Assembly (NCBI GenBank): GCA_016178305.1
Contig: JACOTM010000061.1
Location: 1 to 38,218, forward strand
Direction: 5' to 3'
Length of the DNA: 38,218 nucleotides
DNA from: Flavobacteriia bacterium
GTDB lineage: Bacteria; Bacteroidota; Bacteroidia; Flavobacteriales_D; Crocinitomicaceae
Shown: one piece after another, positions 8,273 through 16,353 of the stretch
Layout of the letters: each line of letters opens with the position of its first letter
Numbering within the stretch: position 1 is the first letter of the stretch
Notes under the pieces: model-generated
Database searches by the model: none
The model's input: the letters and a program-made list of their open reading frames with translations, nothing else
Told to the model about the DNA's origin: nothing
Program-made: the position numbers and the translations under genes

Positions 8273-9529
8273 TTATGTTTTTCTTTTCTTTTTCTTTGCT
8301 GCGGGGAATAAAATGTTATTCAAAATTAAGCGATAACCTGGTGAATTGGGGTGTAAACTTAAATCTGTTGGTGGATCCATTACACGATGTTCGTAATCTT
8401 CGGGGTCATGTCCTCCATAAAAAGTCCATGTGCCTTGTCCCATCTCTCCATGAACATATCTCGCTGTACCTAATGCTTTATTTTCTCCTAAAATTAAAAC
8501 ATTTGGTTTAATAAATTCTTTCACAAAATCAGTTGTTTGTCCCATAAAACCATCAATTACATCTGTGTGGCATTGGGTCAACATCGTTGGAACAACATCC
8601 CATTTAGCTGAAAATTCAAAAAGTGTAAATTTATCTGTACTTTCATTTCGTTGATGTAATTTTGTTCCATCAATATTTGAATATTCATATTCCATTGGAT
8701 TTCTTTCCAGCTTAAAATTTTCAAAAGCAAAAGTATTCGCATAATCTAACTTCGATTGACAATTTGGATCTGCCGGATCACCATCAAACATTGATTCACA
8801 AATATCTGTATTATGTGCTGCTAACGCAATATCAAAACTATCTGTCCCACTACACATTGTAAATAAAAAACCTCCTCCTAAAACAAAATTCTGAATATTT
8901 GTAGCAACAGCTAATTTCATTTGTGAAACTTTTTCAAACCCCAATGATTTGGCATCCGCTTCTAATTGGGCTTGCTGCTCTTTATACCAAGGATAAGTAT
9001 GAAAAGAAGCATAAAATTTGCCATATTGTCCCGTAAAATCTTCATGATGTAAGTGTAACCAATCGTATTTTGGCAAATTCCCCATAATTATGGCTGAATC
9101 GTAAATTTTATCGTAAGGAATTTCTGCATATTCTAATACCAATGTAACGGCATCATCCCAAGGTTGTTTTCCTTTTGGAGTATAAACAGCAATTTTGGGA
9201 GCTTTTTCCAATTGAACAATTTCCATATTAGCCTCAGGACTTGCAATTTGGGTTCGAATATTATTAGCTTGTCCATCTGCAATCACCTCATATTTAACAC
9301 CTTTTAAAATCAATTCCTCTTCAATTGCTTTCAAATGTGGCGTTAAAAAAGATCCGCCTTTATAATTCAGTAACCATTCGATAACTATTTCATGTTCCAA
9401 CATCCAAAAAGCTACACCATAAGCTTTCAAATGATTTGTTTGAGATTCATCCATTGGAACGAGTAGTTGCGTGGCTTTTACATTACCAAAAGACATCAAA
9501 CAAATAAACAATACTAAGATTTTCTCCAT
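8273..9529 (-). CDS. Secreted protein of the family mislabelled asparagine synthetase B
   Basis: This 418-residue protein has a signal peptide (about 1-19, ending VKA) and a basic tail (AAKKKKRKT). It matches my memory of a Bacteroidota family labelled asparagine synthetase B in databases (TQLLVPMDESQTNHLKAYG, EWLLNYKGGSFL). It has none of the features of AsnB: no Cys2 nucleophile, no SGGLDSS pyrophosphatase loop, and it is exported. What is visible is an alternating beta/alpha pattern, KIAVYTPKGKQPWDDAV, LHHEDFTGQYGKF, and GGGFLFTMCSGTDSF near 215-230. That last piece resembles the nucleophile-elbow region of class I amidotransferase/ThuA-like folds, so a GATase-like fold is my inference. 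Its start lies 48 bases after the dnaB stop, so the two may be co-transcribed. Its function is unknown. Confidence 0.8.
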   Translation of the reverse strand: MEKILVLFICLMSFGNVKATQLLVPMDESQTNHLKAYGVAFWMLEHEIVIEWLLNYKGGSFLTPHLKAIEEELILKGVKYEVIADGQANNIRTQIASPEANMEIVQLEKAPKIAVYTPKGKQPWDDAVTLVLEYAEIPYDKIYDSAIIMGNLPKYDWLHLHHEDFTGQYGKFYASFHTYPWYKEQQAQLEADAKSLGFEKVSQMKLAVATNIQNFVLGGGFLFTMCSGTDSFDIALAAHNTDICESMFDGDPADPNCQSKLDYANTFAFENFKLERNPMEYEYSNIDGTKLHQRNESTDKFTLFEFSAKWDVVPTMLTQCHTDVIDGFMGQTTDFVKEFIKPNVLILGENKALGTARYVHGEMGQGTWTFYGGHDPEDYEHRVMDPPTDLSLHPNSPGYRLILNNILFPAAKKKKRKT

Positions 9530-9577
9530 GACAATTTCAATTTTGAGCGATTAAGTTAATACAATTTTCTTTCCAAA

Positions 9578-11152
9578 TTAAAACGGTGAATCATTTAAAT
9601 CAAAACCTTTGTTAAAATCAGCATCTTGCGTATCAAAAGAATTCATTTTGCTCTGAATTGTAATTGTATTTCTTTCTCCTGAATCAAAACTCGTATTTGC
9701 ATTCATACTAGAAGGTATATTTGTTTGAAGCACTTCTTCATTGTAATTATCAATATTGTCAAAACGGGCATATTCACCGATAAAACGAAGACGCACTCTA
9801 TCTAATGCACCATTTCTATGTTTGGCAATTATTATCTCTCCTACTCCTTGATTTGAATTTCCATCTTCATCTTCCATAAATCCATAATATTCTGGTCTAT
9901 AAATAAATGAAACAATATCGGCATCTTGTTCAATTGCTCCTGATTCCCGTAAATCAGATAATTGCGGTCGTTTATCGCCTCCTCTTTGCTCTACCGAACG
10001 ACTCAATTGTGATAAAGCAATAACAGGAACATTTAATTCTTTTGCAATTTCTTTAATAGAACGAGAAATTTGAGAAATTTCTTGCTCTCGATTTCCAGAT
10101 CCTTTACCCCCTCCTGCGGTCATCAACTGCAAATAATCAATGATAACTATCTGAATATCATGTTGCATTTTCAAACGTCGGCATTTTGCTCTCAAATCGA
10201 AAATACTTATTCCCGGTGTATCATCAATAAAAATTGGAGCTGTTGCTAACTTTGTTATTCGGGAGTGCAACTGTTGAAATTCATGGTCTTTTAAATCTCC
10301 TTTTCTTAATTTTTCAGCGCTCAAACGTGCTTCACTAGCGATTAAACGTTTAACTAATTGAACAGCTGACATCTCCAAAGAGAACAAAGCCACACCTTGA
10401 CCATATTCAACAGCACAATTTCGAGCCATTGATAATACAAAAGCTGTTTTCCCCATTGCAGGTCTTGCTGCAATCACAATCATATCAGAACGTTGCCAAC
10501 CTGAAGTTAATTTATCTAATTCAAAAAATCCTGTTGCAACCCCTGAAATACCATCTGAATTTTGTGAAGCTTTTTCAATTTCTTCAATTGCTAAACGAAC
10601 AGCAACCTGCATTGTTGAAACACCTTTACTCATATTACTTTCAGCAATTTTAAACAAATCACCTTCAGCTTTATTCAAAACATCAAAGACATCATTCGAA
10701 TCGTCATAAGCTTCCCGAATAACTTCGTTACTCATACGGATTAACTCTCTTTTTATATATTTTTCGGCAATAATTCGTGCATGAAATTCAACATGTGCTG
10801 TCGAAGCAACTCTACTTGTTAATTGCGTTATATATACCGCTCCTCCTGCTGCTTCTAATTCATTTTTTTGTTTTAATTGATTTACGACAGTCAATAAATC
10901 GATAGGATTCGAGCTTCCAAACAGATCACGAATAGCACCATAAATATATTGATGTTTCGGATCGTAAAAACTTGCAGGCATTAGAATATCAATCACATCA
11001 GTAACTGCATTCTTTTCCAACATCATCGCACCTAAAACAGCTTGTTCAATATCCACAGCTTGAGGTGGAACTTTTCCTAACTCTGTCGTGAAATTTGCTG
11101 TGCTTTTTAGTCGTGAAGCTGGTTTTCTTATATTTTCTGCATTATTATCCAT
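9578..11152 (-). CDS. dnaB: Replicative DNA helicase DnaB
   Basis: DnaB is the hexameric 5'-3' helicase that unwinds DNA ahead of the replisome and recruits primase. At 524 residues, this one has the N-terminal helical domain (about 25-175, opening KVPPQAVDIEQAVLGAMM) and the RecA-like C-terminal ATPase. Walker A is ARPAMGKTA at 229-237 (Lys235), and Walker B is IVIIDYLQLM. The conserved LSQLSRSVEQR, LSDLRESGAIEQDAD and AKHRNGALDRV, which includes the arginine finger region, are all present. There is no intein. The last 60 residues are a polar, Asn/Asp-rich tail ending NDSPF. A TTG-N21-TATCTTTG promoter ends only four bases before the ATG. No other Met fits before the conserved core, so the transcript should be leaderless or nearly so. 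Confidence 0.98.
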   Translation of the reverse strand: MDNNAENIRKPASRLKSTANFTTELGKVPPQAVDIEQAVLGAMMLEKNAVTDVIDILMPASFYDPKHQYIYGAIRDLFGSSNPIDLLTVVNQLKQKNELEAAGGAVYITQLTSRVASTAHVEFHARIIAEKYIKRELIRMSNEVIREAYDDSNDVFDVLNKAEGDLFKIAESNMSKGVSTMQVAVRLAIEEIEKASQNSDGISGVATGFFELDKLTSGWQRSDMIVIAARPAMGKTAFVLSMARNCAVEYGQGVALFSLEMSAVQLVKRLIASEARLSAEKLRKGDLKDHEFQQLHSRITKLATAPIFIDDTPGISIFDLRAKCRRLKMQHDIQIVIIDYLQLMTAGGGKGSGNREQEISQISRSIKEIAKELNVPVIALSQLSRSVEQRGGDKRPQLSDLRESGAIEQDADIVSFIYRPEYYGFMEDEDGNSNQGVGEIIIAKHRNGALDRVRLRFIGEYARFDNIDNYNEEVLQTNIPSSMNANTSFDSGERNTITIQSKMNSFDTQDADFNKGFDLNDSPF

Positions 11153-11156
11153 GTAA

Positions 11157-11188
11157 CAAAGATAAAGAAATCAAACGCTGTCTCCCAA
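11157..11188 (-). promoter_or_regulatory. dnaB promoter (TTG-N21-TATCTTTG) abutting the start codon
   Basis: On the minus strand, TTG (11186-11188) and TATCTTTG (11157-11164) are separated by 21 bases and match the Bacteroidota -33/-7 pattern. The A of the dnaB ATG is at 11152, four bases past the box. Initiation about seven bases beyond the box would fall at or in the start codon. Confidence 0.6.
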
Positions 11189-11237
11189 TAAAGATTCTAT
11201 CATTTGTAAAAAGATATGAATAAGAGTTATTAACAAT

Positions 11238-11260
11238 CGTTGAAAACATTAACATCAACG
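11238..11260 (-). terminator. Weak hairpin at the end of the NTF2-like gene
   Basis: CGTTGA and TCAACG form a six-base-pair stem with an 11-base loop. The TGA stop of the gene (11255-11257) lies in the first arm. The sequence after it is AT-rich but not a T-run, so this may only be a 3'-end stabilising hairpin. Confidence 0.35.
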
Positions 11261-11707
11261 TTCTCTTAATTGGATAAACTCCTTGATTTTTTCATTTTCA
11301 ATGAGTACCGTTAAATTATAATAAATAATTTTCCATTTTCCTTTAACTTTTTTTATAATACCACTCCCTCTACACCCTTTCATCCAGGTATCTAAGTTTT
11401 CATCAAACCAAGCAATATTTTTTTCAATTTTCCAAATTCTATTACTCGGTTTAAAATCCCAAGCTTTTCCTTTATCAAAATAAGGCTTAGAAAAAGTTAT
11501 AAATTGATTTTTATCCCATCGTTCTCCTGGAGCAGTTCCTAAAAAAACAAAATCATCTGTCATTAAATTAAAGTAGCCATCAAAATTGGCATTTGAGGCT
11601 GCCTGATGCCAATTGTTTATTAACAAATCTAATTCTTTCGTTGAAATATCTGATTCCATAGAAAAAGACACCAAAAACAATGAACCTAAAAAAAGTAATC
11701 TAATCAT
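11255..11707 (-). CDS. NTF2-like (SnoaL/DUF4440-type) small protein
   Basis: I place the start at 11707 (MIRLLFLGSLFL), giving 150 residues with a hydrophobic export signal or anchor (1-16). The frame is open further upstream to 11758. That extension would read through the terminator hairpin of the preceding gene and would bury the signal, so I reject it. The mature part has the NTF2-like fold pattern: a first helix LDLLINNWHQAASNANFDGYFNLMTDDFVFLG, then paired strands (AWFDENLDTWMKG, GSGIIKKVKGKWKIIYYNLT). The W(x)KNQFITFSKPYF stretch resembles DUF4440/SnoaL-like proteins. These small cone-shaped domains bind diverse ligands or act in stress responses; no catalytic residues can be named. The gene lies between a subtilase gene and dnaB on the same strand. 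Confidence 0.8.
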   Translation of the reverse strand: MIRLLFLGSLFLVSFSMESDISTKELDLLINNWHQAASNANFDGYFNLMTDDFVFLGTAPGERWDKNQFITFSKPYFDKGKAWDFKPSNRIWKIEKNIAWFDENLDTWMKGCRGSGIIKKVKGKWKIIYYNLTVLIENEKIKEFIQLRER

Positions 11708-11712
11708 CGTAC

Positions 11713-11744
11713 AAAAAACAAGACTGCTCTTTGGGAACAGTCTT
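11713..11744 (-). terminator. Intrinsic terminator after the 550-residue subtilase gene
   Basis: On the minus strand, AAGACTG pairs perfectly with CAGTCTT around an 11-base loop (TTCCCAAAGAG), and G plus six T follow. It begins 23 bases after the stop at 11768, and the T-run ends five bases before the next gene's ATG at 11707. Confidence 0.8.
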
Positions 11745-11767
11745 TTAAAATTAATCAATACTTGTTA

Positions 11768-13420
11768 TTATTTTTTTGTAGCTTCAAGAGCCAAGCACAT
11801 TTTAACAGCATTTTCAACATTTACAATTCCACCTGTAACAGATAAAGAAGCAAAATCTACCAATTCCTCCGTTCCTGGCTTAAAGTATTTACGTCCCTTA
11901 TAACTTGTTGCGGATTTTAAAATAATATTTTTAATCTCATTCATAGTCAAATTAGGGAAATATGAGGCTAATAACGCAGCTACACCTGCAACCATTGGTG
12001 CCGCCATTGAAGTACCTTGTAAAATTTTATATTCACTCTGTGGAACTGAATTATAAATTTCGGAACCAGGGGCAAAAACATCTACTTTTGTTTGACCATA
12101 ATTTGAAAAATCAGCAGGAAGTTTATGATTCGTTTTATAGTTTTCGCAAACAAATAAAGAAGAAAAAAAACCTTTATCTTCATCTTTATTAAGATTACTG
12201 GTAGATGCTCCAATTGTCAAAAACAAATCTAATTTTTGAGCTTGAAAACTATATAATGAAGTTGGAAAATTAGGGTCTGTATCCACATTAGCATTATCAT
12301 TACCCGCTGCATGAATCAATAAAACACCTTTTGAATCAGCATATTTAAATGCTTCAAAAACTTCTTTTTGATGAGGAGAATAGGGTTTACCAAAAGACAT
12401 ATTAATTACTTTTGCGCCATTATCAACAGCATAACGAATAGCAAGAGCTATGTCTTTATCATTTTCATCACCATTCGGAACAGCACGCAGTACCATTAAT
12501 TTCACATTTTCTGCAACGCCATCACCTCCTAAATTATTTCCACGAATAGCACCAATTATTCCTCCAACATGAGTACCATGTAGAGCTTCTGGCCCTTCAA
12601 CATCATTGTTTCCATAATGTGTATCTGAAAAATCATTTGGATTATCTCCAATTAAAGTTCTTTCATTAAAATCAACATTTAAATAATAATTAATTTGATC
12701 ATTGATATAATTCATTTGTTCATCCAAAACAGCTTTTGTCAATCTTCCTGAAAAAATATCTAATGCTAAACCTTTAATTTGGTCTTCTTCTTGAGATTTT
12801 GTTTTCCAATTTTCTAAATCTTTTTCCGTATAATCTTTAATACCAATCATTTTAGAAACAATCCCTGGAATTTTATCTATTAAACCTGAAAGAGATTCCA
12901 GCTGTTCAATATATTTAACATAATTCGCTTTTTCCGTTTCTACTTCTAATTTTACTTTTTGATATAATTTAAAATCTGACTGATCAGAAGCTGATACTAA
13001 AAGAGGATCTACATCTTTAAATTTCACACTTAAAGTACGTAATATTCTTGTTTTTTCAAGATTTGCTTGGTTTACATTTTCTCCTTTCGAATTCCCTAAA
13101 AAATTCCAACCATGAATATCATCGATATATCCATTATTATCATCATCAATACCATTATTAGGAATTTCTTTTTCATTTGTCCAAATTTTCCCTTCTAAAT
13201 CTTTATGTTCAATGTCAATACCAGAATCAATTACGGCAACGATTACAGTTGTTGATTTTTTTCCTTCTAATTGTTTATATGCTTTTTCGGTATGCATTCC
13301 TGCACCTGTTCCATTATACCAATTTAAAATTTCTTTTGAAGGTGTATTTTGACCATAAAATACGTTTGTAATCCCTATACTAAAGATAGTAATTGATAAT
13401 GTGATAAAAATTCTTTTCAT
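11768..13420 (-). CDS. Exported subtilisin-like (S8) serine protease
   Basis: This 550-residue protein has a signal peptide (about 1-23, ending FYGQ) and an intact S8 triad: Asp65 in VIAVIDSGID, His281 in LHGTHVGG and Ser471 in QGTSMAAPMVAG. The oxyanion Asn lies in LIHAAGNDN. The segment NNGIDDDNNGYIDDIHGWNF, soon after the Asp, is the Ca-binding-type loop common in this subgroup. The Asp-His spacing is about 215 residues against 40-60 in classic subtilisins; the extra block (about 110-245) is Lys/Glu-rich and probably helical. There is no long propeptide and no T9SS tail (the C-terminus is VKMCLALEATKK), so it is probably periplasmic or membrane-associated. It is divergent from another subtilase gene and followed by a strong terminator. 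Confidence 0.93.
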   Translation of the reverse strand: MKRIFITLSITIFSIGITNVFYGQNTPSKEILNWYNGTGAGMHTEKAYKQLEGKKSTTVIVAVIDSGIDIEHKDLEGKIWTNEKEIPNNGIDDDNNGYIDDIHGWNFLGNSKGENVNQANLEKTRILRTLSVKFKDVDPLLVSASDQSDFKLYQKVKLEVETEKANYVKYIEQLESLSGLIDKIPGIVSKMIGIKDYTEKDLENWKTKSQEEDQIKGLALDIFSGRLTKAVLDEQMNYINDQINYYLNVDFNERTLIGDNPNDFSDTHYGNNDVEGPEALHGTHVGGIIGAIRGNNLGGDGVAENVKLMVLRAVPNGDENDKDIALAIRYAVDNGAKVINMSFGKPYSPHQKEVFEAFKYADSKGVLLIHAAGNDNANVDTDPNFPTSLYSFQAQKLDLFLTIGASTSNLNKDEDKGFFSSLFVCENYKTNHKLPADFSNYGQTKVDVFAPGSEIYNSVPQSEYKILQGTSMAAPMVAGVAALLASYFPNLTMNEIKNIILKSATSYKGRKYFKPGTEELVDFASLSVTGGIVNVENAVKMCLALEATKK

Positions 13421-13559
13421 TTAAATATATTAATTGTTAATTACCAGCTTTATTTTAAACAAAAATGATAATTATTTTTTAATTAATTACTATATTCTTC
13501 CTCAGAAGATTGTATATTTACTTTGCATTCACTTTATTTAATAAATAAACGGCATTCCG

Positions 13560-16304
13560 ATGAAAAAAATTTATTCACTGATTTTCCTTATTTGGACAAC
13601 TTTTTCCTTTGGTCAAACTTCTAATTTTCGTTTTATCGATTTCTTAGAAAAAAAGCCGAATGAAATCACAACATTTTGCATTCCAAACAATGCTCATAAT
13701 CGCCAATTATTAATCACTGAGAAAATAAAAATTAAATATCAATCCACTGCCTGGTTGTTTATTTCAACTTCTGCTTTATGGATAAATACACAACAAAAAG
13801 CAGGAAACTTAGAACAATTTTACTTTGAATTTGCTCCACCTGTAGCTTTAAATGACACTACAAGAATGCTTTTACATGTAGATGAAGTACATGCGGGATC
13901 TAACGGCTTACCAAGTGCTTTTACTGGTGAAAATGTATTAATCGGTTATGTTGATACAGGTGTTGACTTTTTACATCCTGATTTAAAAGATAGCAATGGA
14001 AAAACAAGAGTTCTTAGATATTGGGATCAATCAGATGCAAGTGGCATCAATACATATATGCAATATGGCTATGGCAGATTATGGGATAGTACGGCCATAA
14101 ATAATGGACTTTGCACTGCCGTTGATAATGTCGCTCATGGAACATTAGTTGTAGGGAGAGGATCTGGAAATGATAATGCAAATGGTCAAGAAAAAGGAAT
14201 GGCTCCAAATTCAAAAATTGTAATGGTTGAAACAGATTTTAATGCTGCAAATTGGACATTAACAGTTGCTGATGCCTGCGACTATATTTTCAAATTTGCA
14301 GATTCTTTAGGCGTTCCTGCTGCAATTAACTTAAGTTTAGGAACCTATTTTGGAAGTCATGATGGTAATGACCCTGCTGCAATTTACATGGAACAATTAT
14401 TAGATGAACATAGTGGTCGTATTATTATATCAGCAGCAGGAAATGCTGGTGCAAAAGGAAAATTTCATATACATGGTACTGCAAGCAATGACACAACTTT
14501 TGTCTGGTTTTTAAACAACCCTACATCATCACTTGGTGCTAATACAATTTATTTTGATTTATGGACAGAAACCGCTGATGCTACTAACATTGATTTTGCA
14601 ATTGGAGCAGACAAGCCAGCGCCAAATTATGGATTTAGGGGGAAAACAAATTTTTTCAATATGGCAGGTATTGCTGGAACAGTAGTGTATGATACCATTT
14701 TCAATTCAAATAACGATCGAATTGCTACTGTTGAATTATACCCAGAACTAATTAATGGTGTTTACCATTTAGAAGTATATCTGTCTCATGTTGATTCCAC
14801 CTCTTATTATTACCGCTTTATGACAAAAGGAACAGGTAGTTATGATGCTTGGAGCGGATCATGGCAAGGTTTAAATGATATGGTTTCCTCCATTCCAAAT
14901 AGTTCTATTGTACCTGAAATTATTAACTATCAAATGCCCGATTCATTACAGTCAATCGTTTCTTCTTGGAATTGTTCCGAAAAAGTCATTTCAGTAGCAA
15001 ATTTTAAAGGTAGAGCACATCACACCAACAAAAACGGAGGTACTTATACAACGCAACCTGCATCAACGTTAATTGGAGAAATGACAGTTAACTCAAGTAG
15101 AGGCCCATCAAGATTAGGGGTCATAAAACCTGATATTTCATCTGTTGGTGATGTGGGATTGGCTGCTGCTCCATTGTGGTTATTAAACAATTCAGCATAT
15201 AATGGAAGTATTGATATTGATGGCTGGCATGCACGTAATGGTGGTACTTCGATGGCTTCACCTGTCATTGCTGGAATTGCAGCTCTTTACCTAGAAAAAT
15301 GCAATCAAAGTAATTACACTAATTTTAAAACCGATTTGTTTGCAACAGCTGATACAGATCAATTTACGGGAACTATACCTAACAACGTTTATGGATACGG
15401 TAAACCAAATGCTCTTAATTTGCTTTTAGGAAATAATCAAGCTTCAATTGTTGGCTCAAATGTTTTATGTGATAACTCAATCATTTTAACAACATCTATT
15501 CATGACCAAATAGATTCTGTTATTTGGTCTAATGGTTTAATAAATGATTCAATCAGCATCAATCAAATTGACACGTTATCTGCAACGATATATTACGGAA
15601 ATGGGTGTAACGTAAAAACAGATACATTGATTATTGAATTAAACCAAGTAAACCCTTACACTGGAAATACAGGGATATGCTCAACACCTATTGAAATCAC
15701 TGCAAATTATACAGGTAATTTAGATTCATTAGTTTGGATTACAAATGAAACAACAAATACTATTTCGGTTTCGAATCCAGGCGAATATTCAACTATTTAT
15801 TATTTTAATTCAGGTTGTATTTTATATGATACCGTAATTGTAAATCAAAATATCGTTTTACCAATTCCAATAGTTACGGTTATTAATAATTCTACATTAA
15901 TATCTGATAATCAAATAAATTATCAATGGTCAATAAATGGAATCAATGTAATCGGTGCTAATTCTCAATCATATATTGTAACTCAAAATGGTAATTACAA
16001 CGTATCAGTTACGAGTTCTGATAATTGTGTCTCTACCTCCGAAACAGTGTTTATAACAGGTAGTTTAAAAGAATTAAATTCAAGTTCAATAACTATCTAT
16101 CCTAATCCTACAAGAGATGAATTTATGATTGAATCAAATATATTAATTTCAAATTTAAAAGTTATTGATTCAAAAGGAAAGGAAACAATTCTTTGCCCAA
16201 TTCAGGAAAATAAATATACATTAAACAACCTAAGTTCAGGTGTATATTATTTAGAAATACAATCTTTAACAGGAATATTTCATACTAAAATGATAAAAAT
16301 GTAA
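13560..16304 (+). CDS. T9SS type A cargo: subtilisin-like (S8) serine protease
   Basis: This 914-residue protein has a signal peptide (1-19, ending SFGQ). The S8 domain spans about 100-625, with triad Asp132 (GYVDTGVDFLHPDL), His193 (AHGTLVVG) and Ser564 (GGTSMASPVIAG). The 371-residue His-Ser gap holds a large beta-rich insert, as in CspA/C5a-peptidase-like subtilases. After it come Cys-containing Ig-like segments (about 640-830), the last with SQSYIVTQNGNYNVSV. That segment is nearly the same module that precedes the sorting domain of the 1595-residue adhesin (23012-27799). The C-terminal about 75 residues (ITIYPNPTRDEF...LSSGVYYLEI) form a type A T9SS sorting domain. It should be a cell-surface or secreted protease. 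The 139 bases between it and the divergent subtilase at 13420 may hold promoters for both. Confidence 0.94.
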   Translation: MKKIYSLIFLIWTTFSFGQTSNFRFIDFLEKKPNEITTFCIPNNAHNRQLLITEKIKIKYQSTAWLFISTSALWINTQQKAGNLEQFYFEFAPPVALNDTTRMLLHVDEVHAGSNGLPSAFTGENVLIGYVDTGVDFLHPDLKDSNGKTRVLRYWDQSDASGINTYMQYGYGRLWDSTAINNGLCTAVDNVAHGTLVVGRGSGNDNANGQEKGMAPNSKIVMVETDFNAANWTLTVADACDYIFKFADSLGVPAAINLSLGTYFGSHDGNDPAAIYMEQLLDEHSGRIIISAAGNAGAKGKFHIHGTASNDTTFVWFLNNPTSSLGANTIYFDLWTETADATNIDFAIGADKPAPNYGFRGKTNFFNMAGIAGTVVYDTIFNSNNDRIATVELYPELINGVYHLEVYLSHVDSTSYYYRFMTKGTGSYDAWSGSWQGLNDMVSSIPNSSIVPEIINYQMPDSLQSIVSSWNCSEKVISVANFKGRAHHTNKNGGTYTTQPASTLIGEMTVNSSRGPSRLGVIKPDISSVGDVGLAAAPLWLLNNSAYNGSIDIDGWHARNGGTSMASPVIAGIAALYLEKCNQSNYTNFKTDLFATADTDQFTGTIPNNVYGYGKPNALNLLLGNNQASIVGSNVLCDNSIILTTSIHDQIDSVIWSNGLINDSISINQIDTLSATIYYGNGCNVKTDTLIIELNQVNPYTGNTGICSTPIEITANYTGNLDSLVWITNETTNTISVSNPGEYSTIYYFNSGCILYDTVIVNQNIVLPIPIVTVINNSTLISDNQINYQWSINGINVIGANSQSYIVTQNGNYNVSVTSSDNCVSTSETVFITGSLKELNSSSITIYPNPTRDEFMIESNILISNLKVIDSKGKETILCPIQENKYTLNNLSSGVYYLEIQSLTGIFHTKMIKM

Positions 16305-16323
16305 TTTTGATTCAAAGAATTTA

Positions 16324-16331
16324 TATTTTTG
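16324..16331 (+). promoter_or_regulatory. Possible -7 box (TATTTTTG) of the DUF5606 gene
   Basis: TATTTTTG matches TAnnTTTG and ends 22 bases before the ATG at 16354. The only nearby TTTG (16306-16309) is 14 bases upstream, shorter than the usual spacing, so the gene may also be read from the subtilase gene 49 bases upstream. Confidence 0.35.
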
Positions 16332-16353
16332 AGCTCGAAAACAATTTATAAAA

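Noticed and set aside
8273-9529. Asparagine synthetase B as a functional call
   Set aside because: The protein has a signal peptide, no N-terminal Cys nucleophile and no SGGLDSS ATP-binding loop, so the traditional label does not fit.
11708-11758. N-terminal extension of the NTF2-like protein starting at 11758 (17 extra codons)
   Set aside because: It would read through the hairpin that terminates the upstream subtilase gene and would place a basic segment before a good signal peptide; the ATG at 11707 is better.
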